64,000 bases of DNA, taken from the NCBI GenBank assembly GCA_013297725.1, contig JAAFIB010000003.1, forward strand, positions 1 to 64,000, written 5' to 3'. The stretch's first letter is position 1; every line of letters begins with the position of its first letter. Below, one piece after another: positions 1 through 10,036 of this stretch. The position numbers were made by a program, and so were the translations under genes. Under the pieces are notes generated by a model, which was not told the origin of the DNA, did no database searches, and saw only the letters and a list, made by a program, of their open reading frames with translations. This stretch comes from Sphingomonadales bacterium. Lineage in GTDB: Bacteria > Pseudomonadota > Alphaproteobacteria > Sphingomonadales > Sphingomonadaceae.

Positions 1-29
1 AAATCAGCGCCGGATATGGGGACTAAACA

Positions 30-1331
30 ATGAAAATTGCAATGATCGGCTCGGGTTATGTTGGCCTGGTTTCTGGTGCTTGTTTTGCTGATTTTGGTCA
101 TGATGTTGTGTGTATCGACAAGGATGCAGGCAAGATTGATCGCCTGAACGCTAACATCATGCCGATCTACGAGCCCGGACTGGACGCGCTGGTCAAAACC
201 AATGTTGAAGCCGGTCGCTTGCGGTTTTCGACCGATCTTGCAACGTCTGTTGATGGCTGCGCTGCCGTGTTTATCGCGGTGGGCACTCCATCGCGGCGCG
301 GCGACGGGCATGCTGATCTCAGCTATGTTTACGCCGCAGCGGAGGAACTTGCGCACGCAATCGCTCCGGGAACTGTCGTGGTCACAAAATCCACTGTGCC
401 TGTGGGAACTGGCGATGAAGTGCAGCGGATTATTGCCGAGACTAAGCCTGATCTGCATTTCGAAGTCGTATCAAACCCGGAATTTCTGCGCGAAGGCGCC
501 GCCATTGGAGACTTTAAGCGCCCCGACCGGATTGTCGTAGGTACAGATGTCGAATGGGCAAAAGAAGCGATGCGGGCTGTTTATCGCCCGTTGTTCCTAA
601 ACGAATCGCCGATTCTGTTCACCAGCCGCCGTTCGTCCGAACTGATCAAATATGCCGCAAACGCATTTCTTGCGACCAAGATTACGTTTATCAACGAAAT
701 GGCCGATTTATGCGAGAAGCTGGACGCCGATGTTCAGGATGTGTCGCGCGGGATAGGCTTGGACAACCGCATCGGCGGCAAATTCCTGCACGCCGGGCCC
801 GGCTATGGCGGCAGCTGTTTTCCAAAAGACACGCTGGCTTTACTAAAAACCGCGCAAGACAATGACACACCTGTGCGTATTGTCGAAGCAGTGGTGCAAG
901 CCAACGACCTGCGCAAACGGGCGATGGGGCGAAAGATTGTCAACGCGCTGGGCGGTGATGCACGGGGTAAGAAAGTTGCGATATTGGGGCTGACATTCAA
1001 ACCCAATACCGACGACATGCGCGATGCCCCTTCGATTGCGATCGTCCAAACACTGATCGATGCAGGCGCAGTCGTTTTCGCGCATGACCCCGAAGGGATG
1101 GAAGAAGCTGCAAAGCTGTTACCCGACGTCAACATGACCGGCAGCGCCTATGAAGCGGCCGATGGCGCCGATGCGGTTGCGATCGTCACCGAATGGGATG
1201 CATACCGCGCCCTTGATCTGGCAAAGTTGAAAGCCGCGATGAAGGGTAATGTGATGGTTGACCTGCGCAATATCTATCGCCCCGAAGAGGGAGCCAAGGC
1301 CGGGTTTGATTATTACAGCGTCGGACGCTGA
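30..1331 (+). CDS. ugd: UDP-glucose 6-dehydrogenase
   Basis: Oxidises UDP-glucose to UDP-glucuronate with two NAD+, supplying precursor for exopolysaccharide or capsule in the cytoplasm. The 433-residue protein has the N-terminal Rossmann motif GSGYVG (residues 7-12), the central dimerisation domain with the KYAANAFLA segment, and the catalytic cysteine in GGSCFPKD (Cys263). A C-terminal UDP-binding domain carries GLTFKPNTDDMRDAP. Length is normal for the family. The ATG follows a GGGGAC ribosome site at the very edge of the window, so upstream partners are not visible. The next gene is convergent. UDP-mannuronate-type dehydrogenases are related, but the motifs fit the UDP-glucose enzyme best. 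Confidence 0.95.
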   Translation: MKIAMIGSGYVGLVSGACFADFGHDVVCIDKDAGKIDRLNANIMPIYEPGLDALVKTNVEAGRLRFSTDLATSVDGCAAVFIAVGTPSRRGDGHADLSYVYAAAEELAHAIAPGTVVVTKSTVPVGTGDEVQRIIAETKPDLHFEVVSNPEFLREGAAIGDFKRPDRIVVGTDVEWAKEAMRAVYRPLFLNESPILFTSRRSSELIKYAANAFLATKITFINEMADLCEKLDADVQDVSRGIGLDNRIGGKFLHAGPGYGGSCFPKDTLALLKTAQDNDTPVRIVEAVVQANDLRKRAMGRKIVNALGGDARGKKVAILGLTFKPNTDDMRDAPSIAIVQTLIDAGAVVFAHDPEGMEEAAKLLPDVNMTGSAYEAADGADAVAIVTEWDAYRALDLAKLKAAMKGNVMVDLRNIYRPEEGAKAGFDYYSVGR

Positions 1332-1346
1332 CTCAGCATTAGCCCG

Positions 1347-2903
1347 CTAGTTGACCTGTCGATCATAGCCCTCCCAATACGGCGCACGTAGATCTTTGCG
1401 CAGGATTTTTCCTGATGCATTGCGCGGGAGAGCGGGAATTACATCCACCGACCGCGGTACTTTAAAACCGGCAATACGTTCGCGCGCCCATGCAATCACG
1501 CTTTCAGGATCAACGGTCGCGCCGGGCTTTGGCACGCAAACCGCCTTCACCGCTTCACCCCATTTTGCGTCCGGTATTCCAATCACAGCCACTTCCAACA
1601 CATCGGGATGACCGTAAATCGCGCTTTCCACCTCAGCCGGATACACATTTTCGCCGCCAGAAATGATCATGTCCTTCACGCGATCATGTATGAACAAATA
1701 TCCATCGGCATCAAGATACCCCGCATCACCAGTCTTCACCCAGCCGCCATCGGTCATGGTGCTCTGTGTCGCTTCTGGCAGATTCCAATAACCGATCATG
1801 TTATTGGAGGATCGCGTCCAAACTTCACCGACGTCACCCAGCGGTGCATCACCGCCATCAGCATCAACAATCCGCAGCTCAACGCCGGGCAATGGCTTGC
1901 CAGCACTACGCATTCGTTCGTTGCCTTCCGGATCATGATCCTCTGGAGGCAGCATGCAAATCGTGCCTGTAGTTTCTGTCATGCCATAAGCCTGCATGAA
2001 TTCGCACTTGAACATTGCAATGCATTGTCTCAGCAATTCCAGTGGGATAGGAGCCGCACCATAGAGAATATATTTAAGACTGCTGAAATTAACCGACGCA
2101 CAGCGCGGATGCTGCAGCAATATATGCAGCGCAGCAGGAACGATGAATAATCGCGTTACGCCGCCAGTCTCCACTGCGTCAAAAAATCCGTCTGGTGTAA
2201 ACTCTGAAAGGATCAAGCCAGGTAAGCCCGAACCAACCGCCATAATCCCCAGTCCAGTGCCGCCGATATGCGCACAGGGCATAGCGATCAGGACCACTTC
2301 CCCCTCATCCCATTTGGTATAGGCAAGGTCAGCCTCATCCGAACTTTTGCGGAGGCCAAACAGATTACGGTTGGAAAGCACGGCACCTTTGGGGTTTCCA
2401 GTGGTTCCAGATGTGTAGAGCTGCAACACAGCGTCATCCCGCCCAGCCGGTGCAAAATCGCAGCGCTGCGCCGCAGAAATCCCCGCGCGTGCCTCATCTG
2501 CGGTGATCACTTTTTCAACGTGCGGCAATTGACCGGACAGCGCGTCGGAAACACCGTCAAAGCCAGGGCCGGTAAACAGCAGCCTCGCCTTTGTGTCATT
2601 AACGATAAAGGCCCATTCGGCAGGAGCCAACCGCCACCCGACCGGCACCATGACAACCCCCATACGGGCCGCGCCGTAGAACAGCGTGAAGTACAGATCG
2701 CTATTCTTACCGATCCAAGCAATCCGGTCGCCCTTTTGCAAACCGGCATTTTGCAAATAAGCAACCACTTGCGCGGTTGCCTGTTCTAACTCGCCATAAG
2801 TATAACTCCGGTCATCTTCGCGTAGTGCAGGATGGTTTGGCCGGTCTTCCGCCCAATGGCTGATAAGATCATCAAATGTAAGCAGGTCCGCTATGGCACG
2901 CAT
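1347..2903 (-). CDS. acyl-CoA synthetase (AMP-binding, class I adenylate-forming)
   Basis: Activates a carboxylic acid, probably a fatty acid, to its CoA thioester through an acyl-AMP. Seen: the phosphate-binding loop YTSGTTGNPKG (about residues 163-173), the YGMTETTG motif, KTGDAGYLDADGYLF, the hinge DRVKDMIISGGENVYPAEVE and the catalytic lysine in GKILRKDLR near the end. An upstream in-frame start at 3008 would add 35 residues that look unlike the family. The ATG at 2903 has a strong AGGAGA site and gives 518 residues, the usual length. It is convergent with ugd and divergent from the gene at 3046. The substrate cannot be read from sequence; medium- or long-chain fatty acids are an inference. 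Confidence 0.88.
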   Translation of the reverse strand: MRAIADLLTFDDLISHWAEDRPNHPALREDDRSYTYGELEQATAQVVAYLQNAGLQKGDRIAWIGKNSDLYFTLFYGAARMGVVMVPVGWRLAPAEWAFIVNDTKARLLFTGPGFDGVSDALSGQLPHVEKVITADEARAGISAAQRCDFAPAGRDDAVLQLYTSGTTGNPKGAVLSNRNLFGLRKSSDEADLAYTKWDEGEVVLIAMPCAHIGGTGLGIMAVGSGLPGLILSEFTPDGFFDAVETGGVTRLFIVPAALHILLQHPRCASVNFSSLKYILYGAAPIPLELLRQCIAMFKCEFMQAYGMTETTGTICMLPPEDHDPEGNERMRSAGKPLPGVELRIVDADGGDAPLGDVGEVWTRSSNNMIGYWNLPEATQSTMTDGGWVKTGDAGYLDADGYLFIHDRVKDMIISGGENVYPAEVESAIYGHPDVLEVAVIGIPDAKWGEAVKAVCVPKPGATVDPESVIAWARERIAGFKVPRSVDVIPALPRNASGKILRKDLRAPYWEGYDRQVN

Positions 2904-3045
2904 ATTATGGTCTCTCCTAAGCCTTCTGATGTTGTTGGCAGATGGTCTCACACCCTTTGTCGACACAAAGATTGCGTCTGTCAAATCGTGCAGCCATAGC
3001 AAGCACAACTCACATCATCCATGTGCGTAAACTAGGGAGTCCGTC

Positions 3046-4284
3046 ATGTTTAAACCTGTCTCTGCACTGCTGGTAGCATTGCTCGCCTCGTCAGCCATTC
3101 CGGCAAGCGCCGCCGATGCGAGCGATCGTGAGATCATTGTGATTGGTCAATCGTTGAAAGACACGGAAAAAGCACTGCGAGATTGCATCGCCCGCGGCTG
3201 TCCACCCGATGAAGAAATCCGGGTGGCGCTGGCCCATGCCGAAAACCAGTTCATTACGGGCGATTACCGCGATGCCCGTTCGACGTTAAACAAAACCGTC
3301 GGGCGCAATCGCAAACATGGCGAAGAATATCCCATCGAAGTATCCGACCTCTTCCGCGCATCAAGCCGGATTGCAGAACATCTGGGCGAAGGCGACGCAT
3401 TCCGCCTTTCCGTCCTTGATATGCGTGACACATTGAAAGAAGCACTGCCCGAAACTGACGCGCGGGTTATGGTGGCGCAGATAGAGGTAGGCGATAGCCG
3501 GTCGAAACTTGGCTATCCCAAAGAAGCCATCCGCGTTTACGAAAATGTTGCCGAAAAAGCTTTGGCCGCCGGCCATACCCGCGTTGCAACGTTTGCCAAT
3601 TTGCGAAAGCTGATGCTCGAATATGTCTTGGCGTCTGACACCGATGCCAAAGGCGATATGAAAAAAGCCATAGCAGGCATGCGCGAGATCGCGGATAAGC
3701 CACTGGCCGGCGCAGAGGATTTCGGAATGGTTGCTGAAGTCACCTTGGCGCGGATCGACCGCGAAAGCGGAAAAAACGAATCTACTGCTGCAATCGTCAA
3801 ACGTTACGCAGAAAAAGGTGGGGTCAGCCGTCCGATCCTATTGTCGTCAACACCGATCAAAATGGCCGACCAAGTCGGTTTGGAACAAAAGGGCGGTAAT
3901 GTGCTCACCATGTCGCAAGGCAGCATGGAGGATCGCTGGATTGATGTCGGATTCTGGGTGAACGCCAACGGCTTGCCCAGCGACATTGAAGTGTTGCGGG
4001 CATCGGGCAACACCAAATGGGCAAAGGCGGTTTCCGATTCAATTGCGTCGCGCATTTACGCGCCACTAAAAGCAAAAGAAGGCGACACTGCCCCAGGATT
4101 CTATATGGTTGAACGCTATACGATGACCGCACGATATATGGACGAGGTCACTGGCACCCGCATTCGTCAGCGTTCACCCGAAGTGCGGATAGAGCGGATC
4201 GACATTACGCCTGAAAATTATGATCAGCCATTTGTAGCGCCAGCAAAGGAAGCCGCAAAAGAAACTGAAAAAACGGCGAGCTAA
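3046..4284 (+). CDS. exported TPR-like protein with TonB-C-like domain
   Basis: Function unknown. The 412-residue product starts with a signal peptide cut after PASA (about residue 22). The mature N-terminus carries EIIVIGQ (29-35), which resembles a TonB box although this is not a receptor. Residues about 60-250 are helical and TPR-like, with repeated A/L patterns such as PKEAIRVYENVAEKALAAG. The C-terminal third (WIDVGFWVNANGLPSDIEVL and what follows) has the pattern of the TonB C-terminal fold. The tail is rich in Lys, Glu and Ala. It has a good AGGGAG site and stands alone, followed by a strong hairpin. A periplasmic scaffold or energy-transducer-like role is an inference. Confidence 0.75.
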   Translation: MFKPVSALLVALLASSAIPASAADASDREIIVIGQSLKDTEKALRDCIARGCPPDEEIRVALAHAENQFITGDYRDARSTLNKTVGRNRKHGEEYPIEVSDLFRASSRIAEHLGEGDAFRLSVLDMRDTLKEALPETDARVMVAQIEVGDSRSKLGYPKEAIRVYENVAEKALAAGHTRVATFANLRKLMLEYVLASDTDAKGDMKKAIAGMREIADKPLAGAEDFGMVAEVTLARIDRESGKNESTAAIVKRYAEKGGVSRPILLSSTPIKMADQVGLEQKGGNVLTMSQGSMEDRWIDVGFWVNANGLPSDIEVLRASGNTKWAKAVSDSIASRIYAPLKAKEGDTAPGFYMVERYTMTARYMDEVTGTRIRQRSPEVRIERIDITPENYDQPFVAPAKEAAKETEKTAS

Positions 4285-4290
4285 TCGCAG

Positions 4291-4324
4291 TGTAAGGACT
4301 GTCCGGAAAAGGACAGTCCTTACA
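4291..4324. terminator. perfect 14-bp hairpin between convergent genes
   Basis: Two perfectly complementary 14-base arms (4291-4304 and 4311-4324) flank the loop GGAAAA. It starts seven bases after the stop of the plus-strand gene and five bases before the end of the minus-strand gene at 4329. It probably serves both as a bidirectional terminator. The T-run after it is weak on both strands. Confidence 0.7.
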
Positions 4325-4328
4325 TGAT

Positions 4329-4580
4329 TTAGCCTTCAGCTTCGCGCTCGAACGCAGCTTCACCACCAATGCGTGACGCGAGTTTGCCCAAATAAATCAG
4401 AACGATTATCGCCACCAGCGTCGCAATGATGGCGTAGCTAAAAAGTCCCGTAAGATCGTCACCAAGATTAAGCTTTGCTAACAAAGCCTTGATTGCTTCA
4501 TTCCAAGCAAGCGCCGCCACCAGCCCCAGCGACGCCGAAGCCAGAGAAATCATTGTTTGCACCATTGCACGAGGATCCAT
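4329..4580 (-). CDS. small two-helix membrane protein, DUF5654-like
   Basis: An 83-residue inner-membrane protein of unknown function. Two hydrophobic helices are visible, about residues 8-30 (with the LVAALAWNEAIKALL motif) and 44-66, separated by a short polar loop containing NLGDD. The AWNEAIK segment and the size match my memory of the DUF5654 family. The ATG at 4580 follows a strong AAAGGAGTAAAACG ribosome site. It lies downstream of gcvPB on the same strand, with an 81-base gap that contains no gene. Its job in the membrane cannot be inferred. Confidence 0.75.
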   Translation of the reverse strand: MDPRAMVQTMISLASASLGLVAALAWNEAIKALLAKLNLGDDLTGLFSYAIIATLVAIIVLIYLGKLASRIGGEAAFEREAEG

Positions 4581-4661
4581 CGTTTTACTCCTTTGGTTGA
4601 AATTTCAACCCGGGAGCTAACAATTTTTTTCCAGCAGTCCAATCGGCTTTTTTGATGGCTG

Positions 4662-6233
4662 TTATTCGGCGGCGATGGGCAATTCGGGCTCTTTCCACAC
4701 CAATTGTGGCTTACGTGCAGCCAACGTCTCATCAAGACGGCGGCGCGGTGCAAAATGTGGTGCAGTTTTCAGCGCAGGATCGCCTTGTTTTGCACGGTTG
4801 GCCACCGAACGCAGCGCACCGATGAATTGGTCCAAAGCAGCTTTGCTCTCCGTTTCTGTGGGCTCGACAAGCATCGCACCGTGAACCACCAGCGGGAAAT
4901 AGACAGTCATCGGGTGGAAACCCTCGTCGATCAACCCCTTGGCAATATCGAGAGTTGTGAAGCCCTCAGCCAGTCCATTATCGGTGAACAAAGCCTCATG
5001 CATGCAAGGGCCAAATGCAGCAAATGGCGCCTCAAGCGTGTCTTCTAGCGAACGCAGAATGTAGTTTGCGTTCAGAACAGCGTCTTCAGCAACCTGTTTT
5101 AGGCCATCGGCGCCATGGCTCATGATGTATGACAAAGCGCGTGTGAACATGCCCATTTGACCATGAAACGCAGTCATCCGGCCAAATGTTTGCGGATGTT
5201 CTTCGCCAGCGCTTTCTTCCTCAACCAGCTTAAAGCTGCCATCGGCATAGCGCGCCGCATAAGGTATCGGACCGAAAGGTGCGAGCGCCTCTGACAATAC
5301 AACAGGTCCGGAACCCGGACCGCCGCCGCCATGCGGGGTTGAGAAGGTTTTGTGCAAATTGATATGCATTGCATCGACGCCCAAGTCGCCGGGGCGCACT
5401 TTGCCGACAATCGCGTTAAAGTTTGCGCCGTCGCAATACACATAGCCGCCAGCTGCATGGACAGCATCAGAAATAGTCTTAAGATCAGACTCGAACAGAC
5501 CGCAAGTATTAGGGTTTGTGATCATGACAGCTGCAACATCTGGTCCTAGACGTTTCTTTAACGCTGCCAAATCTACACGCCCTTCAGGTGTTGCAGGAAT
5601 ATCCTCGACTGTGAAACCAGCAAACGCAGCCGTTGCAGGATTAGTGCCATGTGCACTTTCGGGAACAAGCACAACTTTGCGGTCTTCACCGCGTGCTTCG
5701 AGCGCTGCCTTAATGCACAGCATCCCGCACAATTCGCCGTGCGCACCAGCCTTTGGAGCCATCGCGACGCCGTGCATGCCGGTTAGTTCGATCAACCAGA
5801 ATGCGAGTTCGTTGATAACCTGCAACGCGCCCTGCACCGTTTCCTGCGGTTGCAGCGGGTGCACATCGGCAAAACCCTTCATCCGAGCGACTTTTTCGTT
5901 TAGGCGCGGGTTATGCTTCATTGTGCACGAACCGAGCGGGAAGAAGCCTAGATCGATGCCGTAGTTTTGACGGGAAAGCCGCGTGTAGTGGCGCACCGTT
6001 TGCGGTTCAGACAGACCGGGCAAGCCAATGCCGCGGTTACGATCCATTCCGCCAAGACGAGATTGCACTGACGGCGCGGCATCCAGATCAACGCCAGTGG
6101 TATGTTCATCGCCGATTTCAAAAATCAACGCTTCTTCAAGCATTAATGCCCGGTTTCCGGTGAATGTCGATGGCGTCGTGACGTCATTTTCGGTCATTTC
6201 AGGGCGCCAGCCGCTTGCGTTTAATGTGCTCAT
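4662..6233 (-). CDS. gcvPB: glycine dehydrogenase (decarboxylating) subunit 2
   Basis: C-terminal half of the P-protein of the glycine cleavage system. With GcvPA it decarboxylates glycine on pyridoxal phosphate and passes the aminomethyl group to the lipoyl arm of GcvH. The 523-residue protein carries the PLP lysine in [18 protein letters not shown] (Lys295), the glycine-rich loop after it, and the upstream signature SCTMKHNPR. The ATG overlaps the gcvPA stop as ATGA, so the subunits are translationally coupled. The split P-protein is usual in many alphaproteobacteria. It is the last gene of the operon under the riboswitch at 9160-9336. Confidence 0.96.
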   Translation of the reverse strand: MSTLNASGWRPEMTENDVTTPSTFTGNRALMLEEALIFEIGDEHTTGVDLDAAPSVQSRLGGMDRNRGIGLPGLSEPQTVRHYTRLSRQNYGIDLGFFPLGSCTMKHNPRLNEKVARMKGFADVHPLQPQETVQGALQVINELAFWLIELTGMHGVAMAPKAGAHGELCGMLCIKAALEARGEDRKVVLVPESAHGTNPATAAFAGFTVEDIPATPEGRVDLAALKKRLGPDVAAVMITNPNTCGLFESDLKTISDAVHAAGGYVYCDGANFNAIVGKVRPGDLGVDAMHINLHKTFSTPHGGGGPGSGPVVLSEALAPFGPIPYAARYADGSFKLVEEESAGEEHPQTFGRMTAFHGQMGMFTRALSYIMSHGADGLKQVAEDAVLNANYILRSLEDTLEAPFAAFGPCMHEALFTDNGLAEGFTTLDIAKGLIDEGFHPMTVYFPLVVHGAMLVEPTETESKAALDQFIGALRSVANRAKQGDPALKTAPHFAPRRRLDETLAARKPQLVWKEPELPIAAE

Positions 6234-7588
6234 GACAAGACCTCCTGCAGCGAAGCTGCGAATGTTTCGATATCCTCTGCGCTCACCACTTCGGTAACAG
6301 CAACCAGCAGGCCGTTTTCAAGTTCTGATATACCGGGATAAAGCCGTCCAAGCGACACACCGCCCAGCACGTGTTTTTCCGCAAGCTTATGGACAACATC
6401 GCGGGCATTTCTGGGCAGTTTCAGCGTGAATTCATTGAAAAAACTATCGTTTACCAGCGTTACGTCGGGAATTTGCGTCAGCCGATCCGCCGCCTGAACC
6501 GCTTTTGCATGGTTCAGCGCTGCCAAATCACGCAAACCACGTTCGCCCAATAAGCTCATATGAATACTGAAAGCTAGCGCACAAAGACCTGAATTAGTAC
6601 AGATATTGCTTGTCGCTTTCTCACGACGAATATGCTGTTCGCGGGTAGACAACGTCAGCACAAATCCGCGCTTACCCTCTGCATCAACAGTTTCGCCGCA
6701 CAGACGCCCGGGCATCTGACGGACAAACTTCTCTTTACAGGCAAACAGGCCGACATAAGGACCGCCGAATTGCAGGCCAACGCCGATGGATTGCCCCTCA
6801 CCGACCACAATATCTGCGCCCATTTCGCCGGGCGACTTGATCGCACCCAAAGCGACAGGCTCAGTCACAACCGCGATCAACAAAGCGCCCGCGGCATGGC
6901 AACGCTCGGCAAGCGCGCTCATGTCGCCAATACGGCCCAAAATGTCGGGATACTGCACAACAACGCAGCTGGTTTCCGCATCAATGCTGTCAGCAAGTGC
7001 AGCAAATCCAGTGTCGACGTCCAAGGTTGGCAGCGCAGTCTCAAGCGTATCGCCCGTAAAGTGCGCCATCGTCTTAGCGACGTTGACGTAATGCGGATGT
7101 AGCCCTGATGCCAACACCGCCTTTTTACGCTTTGTAATCCGGCCCGCCATACCGATTGCTTCCCAACATGCGGTCGAGCCATCATACATTGATGCATTAG
7201 CAACATCGCAGCCAAAGAGCCGCGCAACCTGTGTTTGAAATTCAAACAGCATTTGCAACGTACCTTGCGCAATCTCTGGCTGATACGGGGTGTAAGCCGT
7301 CAAAAACTCGCCACGCTGGATCAGGTGATCGACGCTGGCGGGTACATGATGCTTGTACGCCCCTGCCCCCAAGAAGAACGGATGATCCCCCGCCGCCATG
7401 TTCTTGTGCGCCATTGACGCAAAATGCCGTTCAACTGCCATTTCGCTGGCATGCATCGGCAAGCCCGCAATCGGACCGCTCAAACGCGCCTCCTGCGGCA
7501 CATCGACGAACAGATCATCGACCGACTTCGCGCCAACCACGGCGAGCATCGCCTGACGGCCTGACTGGGTTAAGGGTAGATAACGCAT
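6230..7588 (-). CDS. gcvPA: glycine dehydrogenase (decarboxylating) subunit 1
   Basis: N-terminal half of the split P-protein. It pairs with GcvPB and has the PLP-enzyme fold without the active lysine. The 452 residues begin with MRYLPLT, typical of the subunit, and include [18 protein letters not shown], the [14 protein letters not shown] motif and [13 protein letters not shown]. An AAGGA ribosome site precedes the ATG. It lies 43 bases after gcvH and overlaps gcvPB by four bases. No anomaly was seen. Confidence 0.96.
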   Translation of the reverse strand: MRYLPLTQSGRQAMLAVVGAKSVDDLFVDVPQEARLSGPIAGLPMHASEMAVERHFASMAHKNMAAGDHPFFLGAGAYKHHVPASVDHLIQRGEFLTAYTPYQPEIAQGTLQMLFEFQTQVARLFGCDVANASMYDGSTACWEAIGMAGRITKRKKAVLASGLHPHYVNVAKTMAHFTGDTLETALPTLDVDTGFAALADSIDAETSCVVVQYPDILGRIGDMSALAERCHAAGALLIAVVTEPVALGAIKSPGEMGADIVVGEGQSIGVGLQFGGPYVGLFACKEKFVRQMPGRLCGETVDAEGKRGFVLTLSTREQHIRREKATSNICTNSGLCALAFSIHMSLLGERGLRDLAALNHAKAVQAADRLTQIPDVTLVNDSFFNEFTLKLPRNARDVVHKLAEKHVLGGVSLGRLYPGISELENGLLVAVTEVVSAEDIETFAASLQEVLS

Positions 7589-7631
7589 ATTATATCCTTG
7601 TTTTACCGCCGATTAGCAGCAGACCAACAGC

Positions 7632-8003
7632 CTACAGGCTGTCCACAAATGCCTTATAGGCGGCTGCATCCATCAAGCCGTCCAGTTCGGACAGATCGTC
7701 CAACTCAATTTTGAAGAACCAGCCAGCGCCTTCGGGGTCGCTGTTCACCAGCGCCGGATCATCAGCCAGCGCATCATTGCCCTCGGTAACAATGCCTGTA
7801 ACTGGCGCATACACGTCGGATGCGGCCTTTACCGATTCAACAACCGCAGCATCGCCGCCCTTTGACAAGGATGCGCCAACCGCGGGCACTTCGGCAAACA
7901 CGATGTCGCCCAACTGGCTTTGCGCATAATCGGTGATGCCGACGGTCGCTGTATTGCCTTCGACTTCGATCCATTCATGTTCGTCTGTAAAATAACGGCT
8001 CAT
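7632..8003 (-). CDS. gcvH: glycine cleavage system H protein
   Basis: Small lipoyl carrier that shuttles the aminomethyl intermediate from P to T protein. The 123 residues show the standard H-protein start ([14 protein letters not shown]) and the lipoylation site ESVKAASD with the modified lysine at residue 59, followed by the PVTG and [14 protein letters not shown] motifs. The ATG overlaps the gcvT stop as ATGA. Length and motifs are standard. Confidence 0.97.
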   Translation of the reverse strand: MSRYFTDEHEWIEVEGNTATVGITDYAQSQLGDIVFAEVPAVGASLSKGGDAAVVESVKAASDVYAPVTGIVTEGNDALADDPALVNSDPEGAGWFFKIELDDLSELDGLMDAAAYKAFVDSL

Positions 8004-9115
8004 TGGGCTTTTCCTCTCCGATGATAAGTGTGGGGAATGAAGGGCATAGAGGCTACAGTCAGCGGAACACGCTTCCCGCGCACTTCGGCCTCTAAAGCTG
8101 TTCCGGGGGCAATATGCGCCGCAGCGACATAACCCATAGCAATCGGCGCACCAACACTGGGGGCAAAGCCGCCTGACGTCACAACGCCAACCTGTGTTTC
8201 GCCCTCAAATACTGGCGCCCCTTCGCGCACTGGCACTTTGCCCTCGACCGTAAAGCCGACCAGTTTGCGACCGGGGCCATCCGACAATGCCTTTAATATC
8301 CGCTCGCTGCCGTGGAACCCGCCCTCGGCGCGGCGGCGCTTGGAGATTGCGAAGCTGGCATTACCCTCAACGGGGTCGGTACTTGGATCCATGTCGTGGC
8401 CGTAAAGGGGCAAGCCCGCCTCCAAACGCAAGGAATCACGAGCGCCAAGCCCGATGGGTTTCACCTCGAGCTGTGCGCACAATGCATCCGCAAGCTCAGT
8501 CACATGTTCTACGGCAACCGAAATTTCGACGCCATCCTCGCCGGTATAACCAGAACGGCTGATCCAAAGCGGTATTTCTCCCCACAGGAAAATGTCCGCT
8601 TCCATAAAGAACAGCTGATCGACGCCGGGAACAATGCGCGAGATCGCCTCGACTGCTTTTGGCCCTTGTAAGGCCAGCAACGCGCGGTCCTCTAAATGGT
8701 TGATCGCGATATTGTCGGGCAGGTTTGCACGTAAAAAGGCGATATCCTGATGCTTCACAGCGCCGTTCACCACGACATATAGTCCGGTCGGCGTCGCTGT
8801 GATCATCAAGTCATCCAGCACCCCGCCATCGTGCGCCAGCAACAGCGAATACCGCATCCGCCCCTCTTTAAGCGCAGAGATATCGCCGGGAACAAGCGCC
8901 TCAAGCGCGGCAGTCACATTGTCGCCAGACAGGATGAGCTGCCCCATATGCGATACATCGAACAGCCCTGCACTGGAACGCGTCCAAGTGTGTTCGGCCA
9001 TGATGCCTTCATATTGGATCGGCATAGAATAACCGGCAAACGACACCATACGGGCACCTTTGGCACGATGCCAATCACCCAGAGGCAGTTCGAGCATTTC
9101 GGTATCGTCGCTCAT
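8000..9115 (-). CDS. gcvT: aminomethyltransferase (glycine cleavage T protein)
   Basis: Transfers the methylene from aminomethyl-lipoyl-GcvH to tetrahydrofolate and releases ammonia. Seen: [17 protein letters not shown] near the start, DVSHMGQL, the conserved Asp in [20 protein letters not shown], and the C-terminal barrel with [15 protein letters not shown] at 9118 is possible, but the ATG at 9115 sits at a good distance from GGAG and gives 371 residues. It is the first gene of the operon, starting about 45 bases after the second glycine aptamer, so its expression should rise with glycine. Confidence 0.95.
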   Translation of the reverse strand: MSDDTEMLELPLGDWHRAKGARMVSFAGYSMPIQYEGIMAEHTWTRSSAGLFDVSHMGQLILSGDNVTAALEALVPGDISALKEGRMRYSLLLAHDGGVLDDLMITATPTGLYVVVNGAVKHQDIAFLRANLPDNIAINHLEDRALLALQGPKAVEAISRIVPGVDQLFFMEADIFLWGEIPLWISRSGYTGEDGVEISVAVEHVTELADALCAQLEVKPIGLGARDSLRLEAGLPLYGHDMDPSTDPVEGNASFAISKRRRAEGGFHGSERILKALSDGPGRKLVGFTVEGKVPVREGAPVFEGETQVGVVTSGGFAPSVGAPIAMGYVAAAHIAPGTALEAEVRGKRVPLTVASMPFIPHTYHRRGKAQ

Positions 9116-9159
9116 CAAATACTCCGTCCACAGGTTCAGTCAGCGACATTGCGCTGGCT

Positions 9160-9336
9160 GCCCCCTCTGTCACGGATACCTGAGAGCTTTACCCCTTCGG
9201 CGGCCCATCCAAGGGCTCTTTCCAGAGTGTCGAAAAGCCAAGACGGTCCTTTTGCCTGAGAGATTCCGGGGCGGTTGCTCCTTCGGCGTCCGCCATAGCT
9301 CCCGAAAGGCGCTATGGAGGAACTCTCCCGTCTTGT
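9160..9336 (-). promoter_or_regulatory. tandem glycine riboswitch (two aptamers) before gcvT
   Basis: Reading the minus strand, aptamer 1 (9335 to 9239) is closed by CAAGACGG/CCGTCTTG and holds GGGAGAG, CGCCGAAGGAGCAA and CTCTCAGGCAAAAGGACC, the hallmark core of the glycine riboswitch. Aptamer 2 (about 9227 to 9165) repeats the plan with GCCGCCGAAGGGGTAA, CTCTCAGGTATCCG and a CTCTG/CAGAG closing stem. A short linker joins them. The leader leads straight into gcvT. In the known family, glycine binding turns the operon on. The expression platform could not be drawn with certainty. Confidence 0.95.
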
Positions 9337-9376
9337 CAGCGACTATGCTTTGCCTTGGCTTTTGCAGCCTTTGGAG

Positions 9377-10036
9377 TCAACCGGCTAGAGCACTGATCGA
9401 TTCATTTTCGTGGATAAAGCGGCCATGTCCGCCGCCGAGCGCCAGTGTGACGATAGCGCGTGCCACGCGATCGGATGGCGTTGATCGATATTTCGACAAT
9501 GGCCCGAACATGAGGATATCGGACAACGGGCTGACCAATGTTGCCAGAGATTCGCCAAGACGACTGTCGGTTCGCTTTCCGCCAGTCAACAATCCAGGGC
9601 GCAAGATATCGAGTCTTTCGAAATCAAGTGCACGCAACCCCGCCTCCACATCACCCTTGGTCTTAAGGTAGACGTTAGCGCTACTGGCCGATGCCCCAAC
9701 CGACGATACGCAGATAAACTGCTGCACCCCGGAAGCACGGACAGCCTTTGCAAAATCAAGCACCAGATCATGGTCCACTGCCCGAAACGCTGCCTTTGAT
9801 CCGGCAACCTTCATCGTCGTACCAAGCGTGCAGATTGCAATATCCGCTTTTAATTCACCGACAGTATCAGGCCAGCTTTCCGGCGATACGACATGCTGCG
9901 TTACGCCCAAAATCGGTGCTGCCAACGATGAGCGCAAAACCATGTGCGTTTCGGTAACGTCTAAACCAGCCAGTTCAGCGACGACTTGTTTGCCAACCAA
10001 GCCCGTTCCCCCGGCAATCACAATACGACTTTTCAT
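9377..10036 (-). CDS. NAD(P)-binding atypical SDR / NmrA-like protein
   Basis: A 219-residue Rossmann protein with the dinucleotide motif GGTGLVG (residues 9-15), a CTLGTTMKVAGSKAAFRAVDHD segment and the ISSVGA-like CVSSVGASA. It also has the late-family motifs LDILRPGLLTGG and RVARAI. This pattern matches the atypical SDR group of oxidoreductase-like proteins (HTATIP2/TIP30-like), whose substrate is generally unknown. The usual YxxxK is only loosely represented by VYLKTKGDVE. The ATG overlaps the dgt stop as ATGA, so the two genes are coupled. Its end lies 41 bases upstream of the glycine riboswitch. Confidence 0.8.
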   Translation of the reverse strand: MKSRIVIAGGTGLVGKQVVAELAGLDVTETHMVLRSSLAAPILGVTQHVVSPESWPDTVGELKADIAICTLGTTMKVAGSKAAFRAVDHDLVLDFAKAVRASGVQQFICVSSVGASASSANVYLKTKGDVEAGLRALDFERLDILRPGLLTGGKRTDSRLGESLATLVSPLSDILMFGPLSKYRSTPSDRVARAIVTLALGGGHGRFIHENESISALAG

